Assembly (NCBI RefSeq): GCF_036226885.1
Contig: NZ_CP109027.1
Location: 9,486,001 to 9,550,000, forward strand
Length of the DNA stretch: 64,000 nucleotides
Origin: Streptomyces sp. NBC_00663
Lineage (GTDB): Bacteria > Actinomycetota > Actinomycetes > Streptomycetales > Streptomycetaceae
Direction: 5' to 3'
The position numbers and the translations under genes are program-made. Position 1 is the stretch's first letter. Each line of letters opens with the position of its first letter. The notes beneath the pieces were generated by a model. It was not told the origin of the DNA, searched no databases, and saw nothing but the letters and a program-made list of their open reading frames with translations. Shown here piece by piece: positions 52,065-59,727 of this stretch.

Positions 52065-53408
52065 ATGACAATCCCCTCCCTCCAGGACGCCATCGACAAG
52101 GCCGGATCGCCGATCAATCTGCTGTGGCGGCCGAACGCCGAGCCGTGGACGCCGGAGGTCGTCGAGCGCGAGTACGCCGGCTGGCGTCAGGAGCAGGCCG
52201 CCTGGCACGAGGGCGTGGCCCTCCTCAACCTCTCGCACCACATGTACGACATGTGGATTGAAGGCCCGGACGCCACCAGGGTGTTGGCCGACCACGGCAC
52301 TAACAACTTCGAGAAGTTCGCCATCGGACAGGCCAAGCAGTACGTGCCGGTCACCCGGCACGGCCACATCGTCACCGACAACATCCTCGCCCGCGAGGGC
52401 GAGAACAAATTCCTGCTCAGCGGCATACCGGCAGCCCAGCACTGGGTGCAGTACCACGCGGAGAAGGGCGGCTACGACGTCGCGTTCGAGACCGACGCCT
52501 CCTCTGCGTTCCGGCCCGGCGGCGGTGACCCGAAGCTCTTCCGCTACCAGATCCAGGGCCCGCTCGCGGTCGAGCTGATCGAGCGGGTCTTCGGCGGGCC
52601 GCTGCCGGAGACGAAGTTCTTCCATTCCGCCGCGGTCACCCTCGACGGCCGCTCCTTCCGCGCGCTGCGCCACGGCATGGCGGGACAGGCCGGCTACGAG
52701 TTCATCGGCCCGTGGGAGCACGCACCCCACGTCCACGAGGCGTTCCTCAAGGCGGGCGAGCCGCTCGGCCTCGTCCAGGTCGGAGCCCTCGCCTACGCCA
52801 CGCCGAGCGTGGAGAGCGGCTGGGTCCCCTCGCCGGTGCCCGGCATCTACACCGACCCCGAACTCGCGGAATACCGCAAGTACCTGCCCCTGTTCGGCAT
52901 CGAGGGCAAGCGTCCCCTCAACGGCAGCTACTTCTCCGAGAACATCGAGGACTACTACGTCTCCCCGTACGAGCTCGGCTACGGCAAGGTGATCCACTTC
53001 GGTCACGACTTCGTGGGCCGCGACGCCCTGTTGAAGGCCAAGGAAGGGCCGCTGCGCACCAAGGTGACCCTCGTCCTCGACCCCGACGACGTGCGCACCG
53101 TGGTCGGCCAGGGCGAGGACCCCGGCTTCGTCCTCAGCTACGCCCGGCACCGGGTGGAGAGCGACTCCGGCCTGGTCGGCGTCACGATGCAGAGCGCGTC
53201 GATCGACCCCGTGGGCACCGTGCTCGCGCAGACCCTGATCGACCCCGCGTACGCCGCACGGGGCACCGAGGTCACGGTCGTCTGGGGCGAGCACCCCGGT
53301 TCCGGTACCGACCCCGAGGCCGACCTCGGCTTCCCGCGCATCCGAGCCACCGTGCAGCCTTCGCCGTTCAACGAGCACGCACGCACCCTCTACCGGCGCG
53401 ACCGCTGA
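52065..53408 (+). CDS. LigM-type tetrahydrofolate-dependent aryl O-demethylase
   Basis: A 447-residue GcvT-fold enzyme closely resembling the Sphingobium LigM/DesA vanillate and syringate O-demethylases. Aligned from memory, SHHMYDMWIEG, AKQYVPVTRHGHIVTDNIL, RALRHGMAGQAGYEFIGPWE, SVESGWVPSPVPGIYT and NIEDYYVSPYELGYG all match, including the equivalent of LigM's catalytic tyrosine (Tyr244 here). It should move a methoxy methyl group to THF, giving 5-methyl-THF and a phenol. It is followed by metF (20-bp gap), purU and folD, which process that methyl. Glycine cleavage is unlikely because gcvP and gcvH are absent. Confidence 0.85.
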   Translation: MTIPSLQDAIDKAGSPINLLWRPNAEPWTPEVVEREYAGWRQEQAAWHEGVALLNLSHHMYDMWIEGPDATRVLADHGTNNFEKFAIGQAKQYVPVTRHGHIVTDNILAREGENKFLLSGIPAAQHWVQYHAEKGGYDVAFETDASSAFRPGGGDPKLFRYQIQGPLAVELIERVFGGPLPETKFFHSAAVTLDGRSFRALRHGMAGQAGYEFIGPWEHAPHVHEAFLKAGEPLGLVQVGALAYATPSVESGWVPSPVPGIYTDPELAEYRKYLPLFGIEGKRPLNGSYFSENIEDYYVSPYELGYGKVIHFGHDFVGRDALLKAKEGPLRTKVTLVLDPDDVRTVVGQGEDPGFVLSYARHRVESDSGLVGVTMQSASIDPVGTVLAQTLIDPAYAARGTEVTVVWGEHPGSGTDPEADLGFPRIRATVQPSPFNEHARTLYRRDR

Positions 53409-53428
53409 GACGAAAGGAAAAGCGTCTC

Positions 53429-54292
53429 GTGAGCACAGCACAGACAGCGGTGGCCACCTCGCTGCTGGAGGACTTCTCCCTGGAGATGACCGGGAAGGAC
53501 GTTCCCAAACTGGAGGAGGCCCGCGACAGCATCCCCCAGGGCACGCGCATCAACGTCACCTTCCTCGGCAACGAGGACCTGCGGATGCGGCTGGACGCGG
53601 CCCGGGCGGTCAAGCGGCTCGGCTTCGTCCCCGTACCGCACATATCCGCCCGCCGCCTCGGCTCCCGCTCCGACTTCGAGCAGTTCCTGGCCGGTCTGCG
53701 GGCCGACGGCACGTCCGACAACGTGTTCCTCGTCGGCGGCGACCCGGCCCATCCCGAGGGCCCCTACGCCGACTCCCTGTCCCTGATCGACACCGGACTG
53801 CTGGGGGAGTACGGCGTACGGCACGTCGGCGTCACCGGATATCCGGAGGGCCATCCCGCGATCGACGGTCCGACGCTGTGGTCCGCGCTGGAGGGCAAGC
53901 ACGCGGCGCTCGCCGGGCAACCCCTGGAGGGCAGCGTCATCACCCAGTTCGGCTTCGACGTGGACCCGGTCCTCGCCTGGGTGGTCGAGGTACGGCGCCG
54001 CGGCATCGCCCTCCCGATCCGCATCGGTGTGCCCGGACCCGCCGGGGTGCGCCGGCTCATGTCGTACGCCGCCCGTTTCGGGGTCGGCACCAGCGCCTCC
54101 GTCGTCAAGAAGTACGGCTTCTCGCTGACCAACCTCATGGGCACCGCAGGACCGGACCGCTTCCTGCGTGACCTCGCGAAGGCCTACGACCCGGAGCGCC
54201 ACGGCGACTTGAAGATCCACTTCTATACGTTCGGCGGGCTCAAGGCCACCTCCGACTGGGCCGCCCGCTTCCGGAAGGAAAGCCTGGCATGA
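53429..54292 (+). CDS. metF: 5,10-methylenetetrahydrofolate reductase
   Basis: A 287-residue flavin enzyme of the MetF family (TIM barrel). The GTG start at 53429 follows AAAGGA, 20 bp past the demethylase stop. Motifs include RINVTFLGNEDL, VPVPHISARRLGSRSDFEQF, VFLVGGDPAHPEGPY, VGVTGYPEGHP and TQFGFDVDPV. In this operon it would run in the oxidative direction, turning 5-methyl-THF from the demethylase into methylene-THF, as in Sphingobium. Its stop overlaps the next start (ATGA, 54289-54292), so translation is coupled to purU. Confidence 0.9.
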   Translation: MSTAQTAVATSLLEDFSLEMTGKDVPKLEEARDSIPQGTRINVTFLGNEDLRMRLDAARAVKRLGFVPVPHISARRLGSRSDFEQFLAGLRADGTSDNVFLVGGDPAHPEGPYADSLSLIDTGLLGEYGVRHVGVTGYPEGHPAIDGPTLWSALEGKHAALAGQPLEGSVITQFGFDVDPVLAWVVEVRRRGIALPIRIGVPGPAGVRRLMSYAARFGVGTSASVVKKYGFSLTNLMGTAGPDRFLRDLAKAYDPERHGDLKIHFYTFGGLKATSDWAARFRKESLA

Positions 54293-55194
54293 CCGTCACA
54301 CAAGACGCCCCGGCCCCCACCGCCACGGGCAAGTCCCCTGCCCGGCAAGCCTCGTTGATCGTGCAGGGTGCCGACGCCACCGGCATCGTCGCGGCCGTCG
54401 CCTCCGTGCTGAGCGACCACGGCGCGAACATCGTCTCCCTCGACCAGTACTCCGACAATCCGCAGGGCGGCGCCTTCTTCCAGCGCACCGTCTTCGGACT
54501 CGGCGGTCTCCAGGCCGCGTTGCCGGCGCTGCGGGCCGATCTCGACAGCCGCCTGGTGGCGGGGCTGGGGCTGAGCTACACGCTGCGGGACATGTCGGTG
54601 CCCAAGCGGGTCGCCATCTTCGCCTCCAAGTCCGACCACTGTCTGCTGGACCTGCTGTGGCGCCACCGGCAGGGCCAACTGCCCGTCACCGTCGCCATGG
54701 TGATCTCCAATCACCCCGACGTGGCGGAGGAGGTTCGCAGCTTCGGCATTCCCTTCTTCCATGTCCCCTGCCAGGGCGCGGACAAGTCGGCGGCGGAGGC
54801 GGAGCACCTGCGGCTGCTGAAAGGGAACGTGGACTTTGTCGTCCTGGCCCGCTACATGCAGATCATCTCGGGTGACTTCATCGAGAAGGTCGGCGTGCCG
54901 ATCATCAACATCCACCACTCCTTCCTGCCCGCCTTCATCGGCGCCGGCCCCTACGCCAAGGCCAAGGGCCGAGGGGTGAAGCTGGTGGGCGCCACCGCGC
55001 ACTACGTCACCGAGGACCTGGACGAGGGCCCGATCATCGAGCAGGACGTCGTCCGCGTCACCCACGCCCACACCGCGGCCGACCTCGCCCGCCGGGGCGC
55101 CGACGTGGAGCGCGCGGTGCTCTCCCGCGCGGTGCTGTGGCACGCCGAGGACCGGGTCATCCGCGACGGCAACCACACCATCGTCTTCGCCTGA
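54289..55194 (+). CDS. purU: Formyltetrahydrofolate deformylase
   Basis: A 301-residue enzyme that hydrolyses 10-formyl-THF to formate and THF. The N-terminal ACT domain (LIVQGADATGIVAAVASVLS, residues 19-38) precedes a formyltransferase-fold domain with the Asn/His/Asp active site (INIHHSFLPAFIGAGPY, then VTEDLDEGPIIEQD). It should dispose of one-carbon units made by the demethylase and regenerate free THF. Coupled to metF by ATGA. A stem-loop follows before folD. Confidence 0.93.
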   Translation: MTVTQDAPAPTATGKSPARQASLIVQGADATGIVAAVASVLSDHGANIVSLDQYSDNPQGGAFFQRTVFGLGGLQAALPALRADLDSRLVAGLGLSYTLRDMSVPKRVAIFASKSDHCLLDLLWRHRQGQLPVTVAMVISNHPDVAEEVRSFGIPFFHVPCQGADKSAAEAEHLRLLKGNVDFVVLARYMQIISGDFIEKVGVPIINIHHSFLPAFIGAGPYAKAKGRGVKLVGATAHYVTEDLDEGPIIEQDVVRVTHAHTAADLARRGADVERAVLSRAVLWHAEDRVIRDGNHTIVFA

Positions 55195-55221
55195 TGGCAC
55201 CCCGCCCGGTGCGGGAACGGG

Positions 55222-55254
55222 GGGCCTGCGCGCCTCGCACATGCACGCAGGCCC
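55222..55254 (+). terminator. Stem-loop between purU and folD
   Basis: GGGCCTGCG (55222-55230) pairs perfectly with CGCAGGCCC (55246-55254) over a 15-nt loop. It could be a partial terminator or mRNA stabiliser that sets folD expression apart from the upstream genes. No T-run. Confidence 0.5.
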
Positions 55255-55306
55255 GCGCTCTCGCCCGGGCTGATCGTCGCTCACGACAGGAAAGCGGTTC
55301 GCCACC

Positions 55307-56170
55307 ATGACAACCACCATCGACGGCACCAGGATCGCCCGGCGGATCCGGTCGCAGGTCGCCGAGGCGGTCGCCGGAGCTGCGGGGTCGGGACCGGTCC
55401 CTGGACTGGCCACCGTCCTTGTCGGCGACGATCCGGCAAGCGCCGTGTACGTCGCCGCCAAACGGCGCGCGATCAGGGAAGCCGGTATGCGCGACTTCCA
55501 CCGCCATCTGCCCGGGCACGCGACCCACGACGACGTGGCCGCCGTACTCGACGAACTGGCCGCCACCCCCGAGGTCTCCGGCATCCTTCTCCAACTCCCG
55601 CTGCCCCGGCACCTGGACGCGGCCCCGCTGATCGACCGCATCCCCGTCACCAAGGATGTCGACGGCCTCACCACCGCCAGCCTCGGCCGCCTCGCCCGCG
55701 GTGAACGGGGACTGCGCCCCTGCACCCCCAGCGGGGTCATCGAACTCCTCGACGCCGAGGGCATCGCGCTCAGGGGCGCGAAGGTCGCGGTGGTCGGCTG
55801 GGGCGAGCTCGTCGGCAAGCCCCTGACCCACCTGTTGCTGCGGCGCGGGGCGACCGTGTCGGTGGCCCACGAACACACCACCGACCTCGCCGCGGTCACC
55901 CGGCCCGCTGACATCGTCGTGGTGGCCACCGGCGTACGCGGTCTCGTCGGCCCCGAACACATCCGGCCCGGCGCCGTCGTCATCGACGTCGGCATCCACC
56001 GCACACCCTCCGGCCTGACCGGAGACGTCCGCTCGCGCGAACTCGACGGCATCGCCGGACGTATCACCCCCGTCCCCGGCGGGGTGGGGCCGATGACCAT
56101 CGCGATGCTGCTGGTCAACACCCTGCGGGCGGCCGAATGGGGTGCCGAACGTGCGGCCGTCGCGGCCTGA
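55307..56170 (+). CDS. folD: Bifunctional methylene-THF dehydrogenase/cyclohydrolase
   Basis: A 287-residue FolD, which oxidises 5,10-methylene-THF to methenyl-THF and hydrolyses that to 10-formyl-THF. The catalytic YxxxK pair is in AVYVAAKRRAIREAGM. The LLQLPLPRHLD and LRPCTPSGVIELL motifs and the NADP loop VVGWGELVGKPL are present. The last sits where Streptomyces FolD usually has VVGRGxxxGRP, so Trp-Gly replaces Arg-Gly, a small departure. It links metF's product to purU's substrate. An AGGAAAGC region lies upstream; its 3' end overlaps the pabB-like frame. Confidence 0.92.
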   Translation: MTTTIDGTRIARRIRSQVAEAVAGAAGSGPVPGLATVLVGDDPASAVYVAAKRRAIREAGMRDFHRHLPGHATHDDVAAVLDELAATPEVSGILLQLPLPRHLDAAPLIDRIPVTKDVDGLTTASLGRLARGERGLRPCTPSGVIELLDAEGIALRGAKVAVVGWGELVGKPLTHLLLRRGATVSVAHEHTTDLAAVTRPADIVVVATGVRGLVGPEHIRPGAVVIDVGIHRTPSGLTGDVRSRELDGIAGRITPVPGGVGPMTIAMLLVNTLRAAEWGAERAAVAA

Positions 56171-57121
56171 CCGGCCGTTCGCGGCAGGCAAGTTCCCGGT
56201 GGATCAGTCGCCTTCCCTGGCGCTGCTCGCCGGACGTCTGGCCACCGGTCTGGTGGATGTCACAAGCGACCCTTCAGCCCTGGACTCCGAGGGCTTCTGG
56301 GCGGTGGTGGCCGACTTCGAGGGCCGTCTGACGTGTGCCCGCTTCCATGAGTACGGCACATGCGGAACCTCCCGAGGGCGCCATGGCACGGACCTTGCAC
56401 GGATGCCTGGTCCACCTCCCTCGACCGCCATGCCTACATGGACGCAGTGACCCGCATCCGTGAGCACATCGCAGCCGGTGAGGTCTACCAGGCCAATCTG
56501 TGCCGGGTGCTTTCCGCCCCGGTCGCGCCGGACGCCGATGTCATGGCGCTGGCCGGGCTGCTGGCCCGGCACAATCCGGCGCCGTACGCGGGAGTCATCC
56601 GTCTCCCGGAGCACGGGGTGGAGGTGGTCACCGCCTCGCCGGAGCTCTTCCTACGGCGGGAGGGCCGGGGCGTCGGGTCCGGGCCGATCAAGGGAACCGG
56701 GCGCACCGAGGCCGACCTGCTGGAGAAGGACCACGCCGAGAAGCTCGTCCACCTCGTGTCGACGGTGCGGGGGAGCCTCGCCGCCGACGCGGGCTGGCCC
56801 GAGCTGCTGGCAGCGACGTTCCCGCCCGGCTCGGTCACCGGGGCACCCAAGGAGAGCGCCCTGCGGATCATCGAGGCGCTGGAGACCTCGCCTCGCGGGC
56901 CGTATTGCGGCGGTATCGGCTGGGTCGACGCCGACCGTGGCCGGGGCGAACTGGCCGTCGGCATCCGCACGTTCTGGACCGACCGGACCGAAGGACTGCT
57001 GAGGTTCGGTACCGGAGCGGGCATCACCTGGGGCTCGGACCCCGAACAGGAATGGCAGGAAACCGAACTGAAGGCGCGTCGGCTGCTCGCCGTCGCGAGC
57101 GGAAGTCCGGCATGGCAGTAG
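56142..57121 (+). pseudogene. pabB: PabB-like chorismate-binding enzyme with a frameshift
   Basis: The first 70 codons (ATGLVDVTSDPSALDSEGFW, VVADFEGRLTCARF) are in one frame from GTG 56142. From about 56352-56375 the text moves to another frame (PWHGPCTDAWSTSLDRHAYM onward) and runs to the stop at 57121 with intact motifs (HIAAGEVYQANLCRVLSA, SGPIKGTGRTEADLL, PPGSVTGAPKESALRII). A single indel would restore one protein of about 325 residues, aminodeoxychorismate synthase component I, which makes the precursor of p-aminobenzoate. It overlaps folD by 29 bp. It may be decayed, mis-sequenced, or expressed as the downstream part only. Confidence 0.8.
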
Positions 57122-57136
57122 AAGAGTCAGCGCTCG

Positions 57137-57415
57137 GTGTCTGCGCGAGCCACCGGCGCCTTGGCCGGTCATCTCACCGACGAGGGAACGGCACCTTCGA
57201 CGCTCCGGCACGTCCTCCGGGTCGCCGGGACCGACGGGCTCCATGCGGCAGCCGCATTGCCGCTGGGCACCGACCGCGATCCGGTGCTGCGCGCCCTGTC
57301 GGAGTCCTACCTGGACGGTCTGCGCGTCTGCCTCGTCGTCAGTGCCTCCTTGCTGTTGCTGGCCGCGCTCACCGCGATCGTGCTGCTACGCACACCCCCG
57401 CGCCGCGCCACCACC
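57137..57415 (+). pseudogene. C-terminal remnant of an MFS drug transporter
   Basis: The frame reads GLHAAAALPLGTDRDPVLRA, then SYLDGLRVCLVVSASLLLLA and ALTAIVLLRTPPR: an amphipathic loop and the last membrane helix of a 14-helix DHA2/EmrB-type exporter. Nothing of the other helices remains nearby. Confidence 0.5.
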
Positions 57416-57688
57416 GTCGTCGCGGGTGATCGTCGTACGGCGCGGGCTGCACCGTCGCGCGGATGCGGGGGAAGCGGGGAACCCCAGGTCGGCGCCGGTC
57501 GGCGCCGGTCGGGTGCCCGGACGTGGGTGCTCGCCCCAGACGACGTACACCTCGCTCGCCCGGGTCGCGTAGTCGCCGTCGACCCGGGCGAGCGACAACA
57601 GCCCCGCGTATTCGGACGCGCCCCCTCCGGCAGCCACGGCGCGGCGCCGGGTTTCCATGACTGCCCGGAACTGGATCGATCTGGTCAC
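57410..57688 (-). pseudogene. Internally deleted LigM-like gene next to operator O4
   Basis: The frame starts at a GTG at 57688, 18 bp downstream of operator O4 on the minus strand. It runs through SLARVDGDYATRASEVYVVW and GEHPRPGTRPAP, then after a frameshift FPRIRATVQPAPYDD. These match the C-terminal end of the intact demethylase (VTVVWGEHPGSG, GFPRIRATVQPSPF). The start codon and 3' end remain; the body was deleted. Confidence 0.7.
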
Positions 57689-57706
57689 GTAGGCTGTCCC
57701 TCAGCA

Positions 57707-57720
57707 CTTAATCGTTCTAG
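57707..57720. promoter_or_regulatory. LacI-type operator O4 beside lacI
   Basis: CTTAATCGTTCTAG is the exact reverse complement of the O1 core CTAGAACGATTAAG. It lies between the lacI start (57792) and the truncated minus-strand LigM-like gene (57688). It would serve autoregulation of lacI and repression of the old divergent gene. Confidence 0.8.
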
Positions 57721-57791
57721 AGCCTTGACACCGCTTGGTGACACTGCTCGTGGGCGGTGTGCGCAGTCCGACGGAGAGGGAGTGTGCCGGC

Positions 57792-58718
57792 ATGGGCCGT
57801 TCAGGCCGGGTGACGTTGAACGACGTGGCCAAGGCGTCTGGCGTGTCGCGGGCCACGGTGAGCTTCGTCCTGAACGACGACCCGCGGCAGACCATCTCCG
57901 AGGCGACCCGGGAGCGGGTCCTGGAGGCCGCCCACGAACTGGGATACGTCGTGCACGGGATCGCCCGCGCGCTGCGCGAGGGAGCTTCGCGCATCGTCGT
58001 GCTCCACGTCGACCGCGGACTGGAGGGCAACTTCTCCCACAGCTACGTCCGGGGCCTGGACGAGGAACTGGCCGAACACGACCACGTCCTCCTCGTCCGC
58101 CACGGACACGCGGCACCCGAGGCCACGCAGAAGATCCTCGACGCCATCGCGCCCCGGGCCGTGCTCCGGCTCGGCGAGGTCTACATGCAAGGGCACGAGC
58201 CCATCGAGGAGGACTGGGAGAACGGATTCGCCGCCAACGCCGCCCTACAGATCGGCTACCTCGCCGAGCGGGGACACACCCGGATCGCGATGGCGATGCC
58301 CGACCATGACTTCCCGCTGACCGAGGCCCGCCTTGGCTTCTCTCAGGAGGCTGCCCGGCGCCTCGGGCTCCCGGCGCTGGAGCGTTTCGTCGTCCCGCGG
58401 CCCAGAGAGGCCGGCGCCGCCGCCGTCGAGGCGTTCCTGGCGGCGCACCCGGACGTGACCGCCGTCGCCGCCTTCGACGACGACATCGCGCTGCGCACCC
58501 TGACAGCCCTGCGTGACCTCGGGCGGCGCGTGCCGGAGGATGTCGCCGTGATCGGCTTCGATGAGACCGAGCACGGCTCTCTGTCGACGCCCGCCCTCAC
58601 CACCGTCCACATCGACGCCGAGATCCTCGGACGGATCGCCGCCCGGACCGCCCTCGGCCTGGACCCGGAAGGCCTGGCGCCGGTGCCCGGCCAGGTCGTG
58701 GTCCGCGCCTCGGTGTGA
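57792..58718 (+). CDS. LacI-family transcriptional regulator of the one-carbon module
   Basis: A 308-residue LacI/PurR-type repressor. The N-terminal HTH is TLNDVAKASGVSRATVSFVL (residues 8-27), followed by a hinge helix. The periplasmic-binding-like domain has HVDRGLEGNFSHSYVRGLDE and the C-terminal signature VAVIGFDETEHGSLSTPALT. Start ATG 57792, chosen over an in-frame TTG at 57735 that lacks homology. Four operators of its family lie beside this gene, before folP and before the demethylase gene. The inducer is probably a methoxylated aromatic or its product; that is inference. Confidence 0.9.
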   Translation: MGRSGRVTLNDVAKASGVSRATVSFVLNDDPRQTISEATRERVLEAAHELGYVVHGIARALREGASRIVVLHVDRGLEGNFSHSYVRGLDEELAEHDHVLLVRHGHAAPEATQKILDAIAPRAVLRLGEVYMQGHEPIEEDWENGFAANAALQIGYLAERGHTRIAMAMPDHDFPLTEARLGFSQEAARRLGLPALERFVVPRPREAGAAAVEAFLAAHPDVTAVAAFDDDIALRTLTALRDLGRRVPEDVAVIGFDETEHGSLSTPALTTVHIDAEILGRIAARTALGLDPEGLAPVPGQVVVRASV

Positions 58719-58938
58719 CTGCCGTGTAGCTGCCGCCGAGCGGCGCGTCGCAATGCCGCCTTCGGTGCTCGACGCCGCCCGGTCCGCCGGGCGTCGGCGG
58801 AAAGTCATTGCCTTCAGATCAGTCCCCGCCCGACGGACGCCCATCGACGGGTTGTTGCGTGTCGCGCATCTGCTGCGACCGAACCGGGCCGGGTCACCGG
58901 ACAAGTCGACGCGGAGCCCATGAGCAGGAGGATCACCT

Positions 58939-59330
58939 GTGGACATAGGCGAAGTGCAGCGCAGCACTTACGAAACGGTCCTGCGGCTGAAAGACGCTCC
59001 CTTCATCGCCGAGCGGCCGGCATGCTTCAGCCCCGCCGCAGCGGCCCAGGAGGAGAGCAACACCATTGGCGCGTTCGGCCACTTCGCGCAGACCCTGTCG
59101 CCCCTCGAGTACACCGGCTGGGTCGACGAGAGCGCCGCGCACGTCACCTCCTGCTACCTCGGCGACTGGTCCAGCCTGCACAAGGTCGTGGTCCGGGGAC
59201 GAGACGCTCGCGCCTTCCTCGCCTGGCTGGGTATGAGGGACCTGGCGCGCTTCGAGTACGGGCAGATCAAGCACCACGTCCGACTCGACCAGAACGGCTG
59301 GGTGGCGTCCGGCGGCTTTTCGGCGACCTC
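58939..59330 (+). pseudogene. N-terminal fragment of a second GcvT/LigM-type methyltransferase
   Basis: It starts MDIGEVQRSTYETVLRLKD with a good GGAG region, and includes YTGWVDESAAHVTSCYLGDW and HHVRLDQNGWVASGG, which follow the N-terminal domain of aminomethyltransferase-like proteins. After about 130 codons homology stops and the sequence joins a TetR tail. The full-length protein would be about 450 residues. Confidence 0.7.
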
Positions 59331-59490
59331 GACGAACGGATCGCGGGTGAGGTGGCGGATTTCCTCACCGGCGCTGCGGCGATGGCGCTGAGCGAGTGGC
59401 TGGTCAACGGGCACTGGATCCGGACGACTTCGCCGAGCGCGTGCCGCGTATCCAGTCCGTCCTGACCGGCGCATACCGCGACCGGCGCCC
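59310..59490 (+). pseudogene. C-terminal remnant of a TetR-family regulator
   Basis: In another frame: DLDERIAGEVADFLTGAAAM, ALSEWLVNGHWI, then after a shift DDFAERVPRIQSVLTGAYRD. This looks like the ligand-domain end of a TetR regulator (the W-x-x-x-G...F...I...L pattern). It abuts the GcvT fragment, so a deletion probably fused two lost genes. The stretch up to 59727 shows no other gene. Confidence 0.45.
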
Positions 59491-59727
59491 TGCCTCTCTG
59501 CCCACGGCCGCCCTCAGTGAGAACACCACCTGTGTCCAGCCTGCTCCTTGAGCGGTCGCTGGGTCTGCCGGAGCCGATGACACGGGATTTCCTGATCCAG
59601 CGTGGTCTCGAAGTTCCGGTGTGGGACGGCTGAGGGCTGGACCCCCGTTGCCGTGTACGAGGGGATCCCGCGAAGCGGATGGCGGTTCTCTCCCACCGCC
59701 CCCGGTGTGGGAGAGAACCAGCGTCGC

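Noticed and set aside
52065..53408. Glycine cleavage T-protein (gcvT) as the identity of this gene
   Set aside because: The sequence follows LigM/DesA closely, no gcvP or gcvH is near, and the neighbours process methyl-THF rather than methylene-THF from glycine.
52712..53428. N-terminal extension of the metF frame through the demethylase gene
   Set aside because: Arg/Gly-rich antiframe text inside the LigM-like gene; MetF homology begins at the GTG at 53429.
57671..57684. CTGGATCGATCTGG, another dyad with central CG 36 bp from operator O4
   Set aside because: It differs from the other operators at both T/A positions and lies inside the remnant coding frame. Possible weak site, but not claimed.
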